In this document: in pieces, positions 55,732 to 61,858 of the stretch
Position numbering within the stretch: position 1 is the first letter of the stretch
Layout of the letters: the number at the start of each line of letters is the position of its first letter
Source of the DNA: Streptomyces showdoensis
GTDB taxonomy: Bacteria > Actinomycetota > Actinomycetes > Streptomycetales > Streptomycetaceae
NCBI RefSeq assembly: GCF_039535475.1
Contig: NZ_BAAAXG010000003.1
Span: 1 to 61,858 of the forward strand
DNA length: 61,858 bases
Reading direction: 5' to 3'
Notes under the pieces: generated by a model
What the model saw: only the letters and a program-made list of their open reading frames with translations
What the model was told of the DNA's origin: nothing
Databases searched by the model: none
Program-made: the position numbers and the translations under genes

Positions 55732-56901
55732 TCAGCGCACGCCGAGCAGATGCTCCAGCGCCAGCTGGTCGAGCCGCTCGAAGGCCATCGAACGCCCGGC
55801 CGCAGCGTCCGCGTCGAAGGTCTCGTACGCGGTGGGGTCGCCGAGCAGGCCCGCGAGGCCGTCGGCGGCGGTGGGCACGGCCAGTTCGTCGAGGCGGGAG
55901 GCGGCGAGCGCGGCCCGCACCTCGGGGTCGGCGCGGAAGGCGGCGGCGCGCTCCTTGAGGAGGAGGTAGTTGCGCATGCAGTTCTTCGCGGACTCCCACA
56001 CGCCGTCGAAGCCGTCGGTGCGCACGGGCTTGAAGTCGAAGTGGCGGGGGCCCGCGTAGCCGGCCGTCTCCAGGAGATCGACCAGCCAGAAGGCCTGGCG
56101 CAGGTCGCCCGCGCCGAAGCGGAAGTCCTGGTCGTACTTGATGCCGGACTGGCCGTTGAGGTCGATGTGGAAGAGCTTGCCCGCCCACAGCGCCTGCGCG
56201 ACCCCGTGCGGGAAGTTCAGCCCGGCCATCTGCTCGTGGCCCGTCTCCGGGTTGACGCCCACGAGTCCGGGCCGCTCCAGGCGCTCGATGAAGGCGAGGG
56301 CGTGGCCGATGGTGGGCAGCAGGATGTCGCCGCGCGGCTCGTTCGGCTTGGGCTCGATGGCGAAGCGCAGGTCGTAGCCCTGCTCGGTGACGTACTGCCC
56401 GAGCAGGTCGAAGGCCTCCTTCATCCGGTCGAGCGCCACGCGCACGTCCTTGGCGGCGCCGGACTCGGCGCCCTCCCGCCCGCCCCAGGCCACGTACACC
56501 GAGGCGCCGAGCTCGACGGCGAGGTCGATGTTGCGGATCGTCTTGCGCAGGGCGAAGCGGCGCACGTCCCGGTCGTTGGCGGTGAAGGCGCCGTCCTTGA
56601 AGACGGGATGGGTGAAGAGGTTGGTGGTGGCCATGGGCACCTTCAGGCCCGTCCGGTCGAGCGCGCCGCGGAAGCGCTTGACGGCCGCGGCCCGCTCGGT
56701 TTCTTCCGCTCCGAAGGGAATGAGGTCGTCGTCGTGGAAGGTGACGCCGTACGCGCCGAGGGCGGCGAGCCGTTCCACCGACTCGACCGGGTCGAGGGCG
56801 GGGCGGGTGGCGTCCCCGAACGGGTCGCGGCCCTGCCAGCCGACGGTCCACAGGCCGAAGGTGAAGCGGTCGTCGGGGGTGGGAAGAAGTTCCTGCGGCA
56901 T
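55732..56901 (-). CDS. xylA: Xylose isomerase
   Basis: The protein has 389 residues and interconverts D-xylose and D-xylulose (and glucose/fructose), needing two divalent metals. The catalytic histidine lies in [11 protein letters not shown] (His55). The metal-binding segments [35 protein letters not shown] and [17 protein letters not shown] are all intact. The length is standard for the short actinobacterial class I enzyme. ATG at 56901 follows AAGGAG. It is divergent from xylB across a 119-bp region with an AT-rich operator. Confidence 0.96.
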   Translation of the reverse strand: MPQELLPTPDDRFTFGLWTVGWQGRDPFGDATRPALDPVESVERLAALGAYGVTFHDDDLIPFGAEETERAAAVKRFRGALDRTGLKVPMATTNLFTHPVFKDGAFTANDRDVRRFALRKTIRNIDLAVELGASVYVAWGGREGAESGAAKDVRVALDRMKEAFDLLGQYVTEQGYDLRFAIEPKPNEPRGDILLPTIGHALAFIERLERPGLVGVNPETGHEQMAGLNFPHGVAQALWAGKLFHIDLNGQSGIKYDQDFRFGAGDLRQAFWLVDLLETAGYAGPRHFDFKPVRTDGFDGVWESAKNCMRNYLLLKERAAAFRADPEVRAALAASRLDELAVPTAADGLAGLLGDPTAYETFDADAAAGRSMAFERLDQLALEHLLGVR

Positions 56902-57020
56902 GTCCGGCTCCTTCGCGAGGCTGGCCGCCTTATTTGTTTTCTGAGATAACTAATACCGTCGGGGACGGGGCGGGCGCCAGTGCCCGCACGCGACGGAGAG
57001 AACCGGAAGGAGAGGTGGCC
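56902..57020. promoter_or_regulatory. Divergent xylA-xylB promoter with a probable XylR operator
   Basis: TTATTTGTTTTCTGAGAT followed by AACTAA (about 56930-56953) is an AT-rich dyad of TTAnTT...AAnTAA type in a GC-rich setting, matching the style of ROK-family XylR operators. A ROK repressor is not encoded in the window. Both genes start at the region's edges with good SDs. Confidence 0.65.
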
Positions 57021-58589
57021 ATGCCGGAACGCCCGGTGGTGATCGGCGTCGACAGCTCCACCCAGTCCACCAAGGCCGCGGTCGTCGACGCCGAGACCGG
57101 CGCGCTGCTCGCCGTCGGCCGCGCGCCGCACACCGTCACGGGCACCGGCGGGGCCCGGGAGAGCGACCCCGAGGCCTGGTGGGCCGCGCTCGGCCAGGCC
57201 GTGGCGGCAGCCCTGAAGGAGGCGGCCGTGCCTCCCGCCGCCGTCACCGCGATCGCCGTCGCCGGACAGCAGCACGGCCTCGTCACCCTCGACGCGGCGG
57301 GCCGCCCGCTGCGCCCCGCCCTCCTGTGGAACGACACCCGCTCCGCACCCCAGGCCACTGCCCTCACCACCGCACTCGGGGGCCCGCGGGCCTGGCTCGC
57401 CCGCACCGGCTCCGTTCCCGTCGCCGCCGTGACGGCCGCGAAGTGGCGGTGGCTGCGCGACCACGAACCAGCCACCGCCGCCCGCACAGCCGCCGTCCGC
57501 CTCCCGCACGACTTCCTCACCGAGCGCCTCTGCGGGGAGGCGGTGACCGACCCGGGCGACGCTTCGGGCACGGGGTGGTACGCCACGGGCGCGAACACCG
57601 CGGAGCCGCGACAGCCGGCCACCCCGGAGCCCGCGCGACCGGCCCCGCACACCGAGAACCCGGCTCCCGGGCCGGCCGCGCCCCCCACCGCGTACGACCG
57701 GGGCATCCTCGACCTCCTCGGTCTGGACCCCGCCCAGCTCCCGGCGGTCGCCCCGACCGGCGGCACTCGCGTAGGCACCCTGACGCGCGCCGCCGCCGAG
57801 GCACTCGGCCTGCCGCCGGGCGTCGCCGTCGCGGCCGGAACGGGCGACAACATGGCGGCCGCCGTCGGCCTCGGCCTGGGCGCGGGCGGTCTCCTGGACC
57901 ACCCCGTGGTCAGCCTCGGCACCTCGGGCACGGTCTTCGCCGCCACCCGCACCCGCCCCGCGAGCCCCGGCATCTCCGGATTCGCCGCGACCGACGGCAC
58001 CTACCTGCCGCTCGGCTGCACCCTGAACTGCACACTCGCGATCGACCGGATCGCCGGCCTCCTCGACCTCGACCGCGAGAGCGCGGTCCCCGGGGAGGGC
58101 CTCGTCCTCCTGCCGTACCTCGACGGCGAACGCACCCCCGACCTCCCGCACGCCACGGGGCTCCTCACTGGCCTGACGCACGCCACCACCGCGCCCGCCC
58201 TGCTCGGAGCCGCCTACGAGGGTGCCGTCTTCACCGTGCTGCGCGCCCTCGACGAACTGCTCGCCACCTGCGGCCTCGATCCCGCCGAACCGGCCGTACG
58301 GGACCGGCCCCTGCGCCTGATCGGAGGCGGCGCCCGCGGCCGCGCGTGGACCGAGACGGTCCGCCGGCTCTCCGGCCGCCCACTCGTGGTCCCCGCCGCC
58401 ACCGAACTCGTCGCCCTCGGCGCCGCCGCCCTGGCCGCGGCGGCGGCCACCGGGACGGACCCGGTGGCGCTCGCCGGGCGGTGGGGGACGGGCGAGGGGG
58501 TGACGCTCGATCCGGTGGAGCGGGACGAGGAGACGTGGACGCGGATCGAGAAGGTCCTCAGCCAGGCTGCGCCGACCCTCCTCGCCTGA
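57021..58589 (+). CDS. xylB: Xylulokinase
   Basis: The protein has 522 residues and phosphorylates D-xylulose to xylulose 5-phosphate with ATP. FGGY-fold motifs are intact: VIGVDSSTQSTKAAVVD (phosphate 1), AVAGQQHGLVTLD, SLGTSGTVFA and GGGARGRAWTETVRRL (adenosine/phosphate 2). A proline-rich insert of about 35 residues (about 195-232) makes it some 40 residues longer than usual; it lies in a surface loop and leaves the motifs whole. ATG at 57021 follows GGAAGGAGAGG. It is divergent from xylA and followed by a compact hairpin. Confidence 0.94.
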   Translation: MPERPVVIGVDSSTQSTKAAVVDAETGALLAVGRAPHTVTGTGGARESDPEAWWAALGQAVAAALKEAAVPPAAVTAIAVAGQQHGLVTLDAAGRPLRPALLWNDTRSAPQATALTTALGGPRAWLARTGSVPVAAVTAAKWRWLRDHEPATAARTAAVRLPHDFLTERLCGEAVTDPGDASGTGWYATGANTAEPRQPATPEPARPAPHTENPAPGPAAPPTAYDRGILDLLGLDPAQLPAVAPTGGTRVGTLTRAAAEALGLPPGVAVAAGTGDNMAAAVGLGLGAGGLLDHPVVSLGTSGTVFAATRTRPASPGISGFAATDGTYLPLGCTLNCTLAIDRIAGLLDLDRESAVPGEGLVLLPYLDGERTPDLPHATGLLTGLTHATTAPALLGAAYEGAVFTVLRALDELLATCGLDPAEPAVRDRPLRLIGGGARGRAWTETVRRLSGRPLVVPAATELVALGAAALAAAAATGTDPVALAGRWGTGEGVTLDPVERDEETWTRIEKVLSQAAPTLLA

Positions 58590-58603
58590 CGGCCGGTGGC
58601 ACT

Positions 58604-58621
58604 CCGCCGCCGAGGCGGCGG
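58604..58621. terminator. Terminator hairpin after xylB
   Basis: CCGCCGCC pairs with GGCGGCGG (58604-58621), starting 15 bp past the stop. A second, longer CCCGGG-type palindromic tract (58677-58710) precedes the stop of the MarR gene and may serve the opposite strand. Confidence 0.7.
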
Positions 58622-58710
58622 CTGCCGCAAGTGATGGATGCTGCGGGGCAACCCTCGGGACAGTGAGGGGGCGTTGAGGGGCCCGGGCCCGGGGCCCGGG
58701 GCCCGGGCCG

Positions 58711-59172
58711 TCAGGGCGCGGCGGCCGGTTCCGTCGGGGTGCGCAGTTGTTCGGCCGCGTCCGAGACGCGGCGGAGCAGGGAGAGGAACTGGGCCTGCTC
58801 CTCGGGGGCCAGCGGGGCCAGGAAGATCTGGTTCATGCGGGCCGTGCGCACGGTCAGTCGGCGGTGCGTGCGCTCCCCGTCCTCGGTGAGCCGGAGGACG
58901 GATCGGCGGCCGTCGTCAGGATCGCGCACCTTGTCGAGGAGACCGCGGCGGGTCAGCCGGCTGACGACCTCGGCGATGGTGGAGCGGTCCAGGCCCACCC
59001 GTTCGCCCACGGTGCGCTGGTCCAGGCCGGCTCGGCCAGCAGGGCGTTGAGGGACGCCGAACTGGGGGGAGGTGATCTCCTCCGAGACCATGGTCGTCCA
59101 CAGCAGGTGATGCGCCTGCTGGAGTCGCCGGGCGAGATGCCCGGGGTGCGTGGTCAGGTCCACCGCGGCCAT
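58711..59172 (-). CDS. MarR-family regulator, PcaV-like
   Basis: The protein has 153 residues. A winged HTH of MarR type (LDQRTVGERVGLDRSTIAEVVSRLTRRGLLDKV and the wing DPDDGRRSVLRLTEDG) is flanked by dimerisation helices. In Streptomyces the regulator divergent from pcaIJ is PcaV, which releases DNA on binding protocatechuate; place and orientation match here. Around residues 38-50 about 11 residues read PQRPAGRAG instead of the expected FAVLNALLAEPG-like helix. One extra C and one missing G, 35 bp apart (about 59035-59070), restore it. This is a local sequence error, not a real variant. ATG at 59172 follows AGGAGG. Confidence 0.88.
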   Translation of the reverse strand: MAAVDLTTHPGHLARRLQQAHHLLWTTMVSEEITSPQFGVPQRPAGRAGLDQRTVGERVGLDRSTIAEVVSRLTRRGLLDKVRDPDDGRRSVLRLTEDGERTHRRLTVRTARMNQIFLAPLAPEEQAQFLSLLRRVSDAAEQLRTPTEPAAAP

Positions 59173-59386
59173 GGTGCGCCTCCTGGTGCCGTTTCGTCGC
59201 GTGCACGGAACGATACCCCGCGCTGCCGCTCCGGCGTTCGGACCCGTTGACGAAGGGTGTTCGGGTGCCAGCATGGCCCGGTCGGGGCAGTTAGTCAGTG
59301 CACTGACTAAATTCTGCGACGGTCGACGACATCGACCGCCGATCTTCCGTATTGCTTCCGCTCGGATCGAAACGAAGGGCCTCCCC
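59173..59386. promoter_or_regulatory. PcaV-pcaI intergenic region
   Basis: This 214-bp divergent region contains the perfect 20-bp operator described separately and no gene. Its right part is AT-richer and must hold the pcaI promoter. Confidence 0.7.
59291..59310. promoter_or_regulatory. Perfect 20-bp palindrome, probable PcaV operator
   Basis: TTAGTCAGTGCACTGACTAA is fully self-complementary. It lies 118 bp upstream of the MarR gene and 76 bp upstream of pcaI, where a MarR dimer could repress both. It contains the typical MarR size and AT-flanked form. Confidence 0.9.
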
Positions 59387-60171
59387 ATGACAAGGTGGTC
59401 GCCACCGCCGCCGAAGCGGTGGCCGACGTCCCCGACGGGGCGTCGCTCGCCGTGGGCGGCTTCGGCCTCAGTGGCGTACCGAACGTCCCTCATCCAGGCG
59501 CTGCACGAACGCGGGCGTCAGCGGCCTGGGCGTCGTCTCCAACAACTGCGGGGCCATGGACTCCGGCCTCGCCGTCCTGCTCGTCGCGGGCCGCATCGCC
59601 CGCGTCACCGGCTCGTACATCGGGCGCCAACAAGGAGTTCGCCCGCCAGTACCTCGGCGGCGAACTGGACGGTCGAGCTGATCCCGCAGGGCACCCTCGC
59701 CGAACGCCTCCGGGCCGGCGGCTGCGGCATCACCCGCCTTCTACACCCCCGCTGGCGTCGGCACCCAGGTCGCCGACGGCGGACTGCCCTGGCGCTACGA
59801 CGGCGAGGGCGGGGTCGCGCTCGCCTCCCCGGCGAAGGAGGTGCGGGAGTTCGACGGCGTCCCGCACGTCCTGGAGCGCCGCCATCCGCACCGACTTCGC
59901 ACTCGTCCGCGCCGCCAAGGGCGACCGGCACGGCAACCTCGTCTTCCACGCCTCCGCCCGCAACTTCAACCCGCTCGCCGCGATGGCCGGCCGGATCACG
60001 GTTCGCCGAGGTCGAGGGAACTGGTCGAACCCGGCGCCATCGACCCCGACCGGGTCCACCTCCCCGGGATCTTCGTCCAACGGGTCGTCGCCCTCACCCC
60101 CGCCCAGGCCGCCGCCAAGGGCATCGAGCGGCGCACGGTCTCCGCGCCCGCGGTACTGAGAGACGGAGTAG
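59387..60171 (+). CDS. pcaI: 3-oxoadipate CoA-transferase subunit alpha (frame-broken)
   Basis: PcaI/PcaJ transfer CoA from succinyl-CoA to 3-oxoadipate in aromatic breakdown. Across several frames the typical subunit-A sequence can be followed: VADVPDGASLAVGGFGLSG, VSNNCGAMDSGLAVLL, ELIPQGTLAERLRAGG, VLERAIRTDFALVRAAKGDRHGNL and [33 protein letters not shown]. At least six indels are implied, including a missing A at 59390 (ATGAACAAG expected) and an extra C near 59487. Given the contig end, errors are far more likely than decay. The end lies near 60157-60171, just before pcaJ. Confidence 0.82.
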
Positions 60172-60177
60172 GCCGGC

Positions 60178-60875
60178 ATGACTGGAACGCGAGCAGATGG
60201 CCGCCCGAGCCGCCCGCGAACTGGCGCGACGGACAGTACGTCAACCTCGGCATCGGCCTGCGACGCTCATCCCCAACACCTCCCGCAGCGTCGAGTCTGT
60301 CCTCGAATCCGAGAACGGCATCCTCGGCACCGGTCCTACCCCACCGACGACCACGTCGACCCCGACCTCATCAACGCGGGCAAGGAGACCGTGACCGTCC
60401 TCCCGGCGCCTCCTTCTTCGACTCCGCCCTCTCCTTCGGCATGATCCGCGGCCGGTCACATCGACGTCGCCGTCCTCGGCGCCATGCAGGTCTCCGCCCG
60501 CGGCGACTCGCAACTGGGCCGTCCCGGCCGCATGGTCACCGGCATCGGGGGCGCGATGGACCTGGTCCACCGGCGCCCGCACGGTCATCGTCGTGATGAC
60601 CCACACGCCAAGGACGGCACCCCGGAAGGTCGTCGAGGAGTTGCGATCTGCCCCTCACCGGGCGCGCCTGCGTCGACCGCATCGTCACCGACTCTGCGTC
60701 CTCGACGTCACCGGCGACGGGCTCGTCCTCGTCGAGACCGCCCGGCGTGACGGCGCAGGAGGTCGCGGAGAAGACGGCCGGCACCGGTGCGGATCCCGTC
60801 GGCCCCGACGCGGGGAGACTGACCGCCCCGACGCCGGGAGATGACCTCCACGACGCCGGGACCGACCGCCTGTGA
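60178..60875 (+). CDS. pcaJ: 3-oxoadipate CoA-transferase subunit beta (frame-broken)
   Basis: The beta subunit carries the catalytic glutamate in SENGILGTGP, readable as VESVLESENGILGTG near 60290-60335. Other legible parts are [33 protein letters not shown] and VMTHTAKDGTPKVVEEL. ATG at 60178 starts a few bases past pcaI. One frame then ends at 60873-60875, giving about 232 residues if errors are removed. At least five indels break the frame. Most likely sequence errors near the contig end. Confidence 0.82.
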
Positions 60876-61163
60876 CGCCGGAACCCGACCGCCCCGAGGC
60901 CGGAGACTGACCGCCGGGCCCCACCGGCCCCACCCGGACCCACCGGCCCACCCGGGCCCGGCCCCAAGCGCCCGGCCTCCCGGGCCGCCCGGTGTTCCCC
61001 GGCCCCCCCGGGCCGCCCCGGCTTCCCCCGGCCTCCCGGATTTCCTCGGCCTCCCGGATCTCCCGGGCTTTCCTGGCCGACAGGTCCCGGCGGACTTCCG
61101 AACCCCCTGGACCGACCGGTCCCCCACGTACACCCCGCCCCCGATCCACCCCCAGGAGCCTCC
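60876..61163. other. C- and CCG/CCC-rich low-complexity spacer between pcaJ and pcaH
   Basis: This 288-bp stretch is made of repeated CCCGG/CCTCCCGG words with two repeats of CGGCCTCCCGGAT. It has no credible SD-led gene until the pcaH start at 61164. In the usual Streptomyces order pcaF (thiolase) lies between pcaJ and pcaH. Here it does not. Confidence 0.6.
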
Positions 61164-61858
61164 ATGGCCGACCTCACCCAGGCGCACATAGACGCCGAGA
61201 TCGACGCCCACCAGGACGCCTACGGACAAGGCCCTCGCCGCCGGCGCGCGCCCCGTCACCACCCGCCGCGCGACTAACGCCCCCTACCGCAGCTCGCGTC
61301 CTGCGCCACCCCCGGCAGCCGCTCGTCGCGGTGGACGGCGCGGGGACCCCGACGCCGTCGAGCTCACCGGGCCCGTCTTCGGGTCACCGACGTCACCGAG
61401 AACCGACAGCGACCTGACCGGGCGCACACCGGCGAGCCCCTGGGGAGCGGATCACCGTGTCGGCCGCCTCCTGGACCGGGAGGGCCGTCCGGTCCGGGCC
61501 AGCTTCATCGAGATCTGGCAGGCCAACGCCTCGGGCCGGTACGCCCACCTCCGCGACCAGCACCCGGCGCCGCTCGACCCGCACTTCAGCGGGTGGCAGA
61601 ACCCTGACGGATGATCAGGACGGTACGCCTTCGCCACCATCAAGCCCGGCGCCTACCCCTGGCGCAACCACACCAACGCTGGCGCCCGCCCACATCCACT
61701 CTCGGTCTTCGGCACGGCGTTCGCGCAGCGGCTCGTCACCCAGATGTACTTCCCCGGGGACCGCTCCTCGCCCACGACCCGATCATGCGCTCGGTCACAC
61801 GAGGCGCCGCACGCGAACGGCTCGTCGCCCGTTACGAACACGGCCTGTCCGCACCGGA
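61164..61858 (+). CDS. pcaH: Protocatechuate 3,4-dioxygenase beta subunit (frame-broken, runs off the window)
   Basis: PcaH with PcaG opens the protocatechuate ring to 3-carboxy-cis,cis-muconate using non-haem iron(III). ATG at 61164 follows AGGAG. In pieces one can read MADLTQAHIDAEIDAH, RPVRASFIEIWQANASGRYAHLRDQHPAPLDPHFSGW, the metal-binding region PGAYPWRNHTNAWRPAHIH (the Tyr/His ligands of the family) and VTQMYFPGD. The frame is broken by indels. The sequence stops within the last tens of codons, before the expected pcaG. Confidence 0.85.

Noticed and set aside
60876..61163. Collagen-like Gly-Pro protein between pcaJ and pcaH
   Set aside because: GPP-like triplets appear in parts of more than one frame with stops and no start signal. 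It is a reading of CCG-rich low-complexity DNA of poor quality.
1..61858. CRISPR array, tRNA, rRNA, insertion sequence or phage integrase
   Set aside because: I saw no regularly spaced direct repeats of CRISPR type, no cloverleaf with CCA-end logic, and no transposase or integrase motif. The two tandem arrays have contiguous units without spacers.

Overview
The window is high-GC actinobacterial DNA, almost certainly Streptomyces. Third-codon positions are overwhelmingly G or C, GTG starts are common, and the gene set is typical: a cellobiose-uptake locus under CebR palindromes, CBM2-tagged cellulases and chitinase, a HelR-type helicase under a rifamycin-associated element, a SpoIIE-type phosphatase and a pca operon. 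No rRNA, tRNA, CRISPR array or intact mobile element is visible.

Region 1 (1-14722) is not independent genome content. It is an error-rich reverse-complement copy of 14723-27780, hinged at about 14722. The copy is about 13% longer than its template, mostly from single-base insertions, and every gene in it is broken. This looks like a long read that turned back on itself and was left unpolished at a contig end. The right edge (about 59035-61858) is also indel-rich. Between them (about 16-59 kb) the sequence is good, but five genuine-looking genes are split by single extra C bases (ansA, aspA, the chitinase, and helR twice).

Region 2 (14723-28850), read from the good arm: a truncated aryl-acid AMP ligase, a secreted endonuclease, a secreted ThuA-like protein, an Lrp regulator divergent from ansA followed by aspA (asparagine to aspartate to fumarate plus ammonium), an NADP-binding oxidoreductase divergent from a conserved hypothetical gene across an AT-rich dyad, a serine hydrolase, a phosphoribosyltransferase-hydrolase fusion, a TetR regulator, a two-HTH MerR (TioE-type) regulator and an erythromycin-esterase-like gene whose start region lies in a strong dyad.

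Region 3 (29-42 kb): a CBM2-Fn3-Fn3-GH18 chitinase with a DasR-like site in its promoter, two VOC proteins, a membrane-bound sensor/SpoIIE phosphatase, an HIBYL-CoA hydrolase-like protein, helR with a perfect rifamycin-associated element, a secreted EEP-family nuclease/phosphatase, glutaminase and a stand-alone maltokinase-cap-like protein.

Region 4 (42-54 kb) is a cellulose-use regulon: bglC, cebG, cebF and cebE on one strand, cebR divergent, then GH6 and GH5 cellulases. Perfect 14-bp CebR palindromes lie upstream of cebE, cebR and the cellulase pair; weaker ones lie at bglC and near the GH5 gene. Cellulases release cellobiose, CebEFG imports it, BglC cleaves it, and CebR shuts the set off in its absence.

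Region 5 (53-61.9 kb): a Tat-exported poly-gamma-glutamate hydrolase-like protein, a translationally coupled lipoprotein/membrane-protein pair, divergent xylA/xylB, and a PcaV-like MarR regulator divergent from pcaI-pcaJ-pcaH. A perfect 20-bp operator palindrome lies between them, and the window ends inside pcaH.
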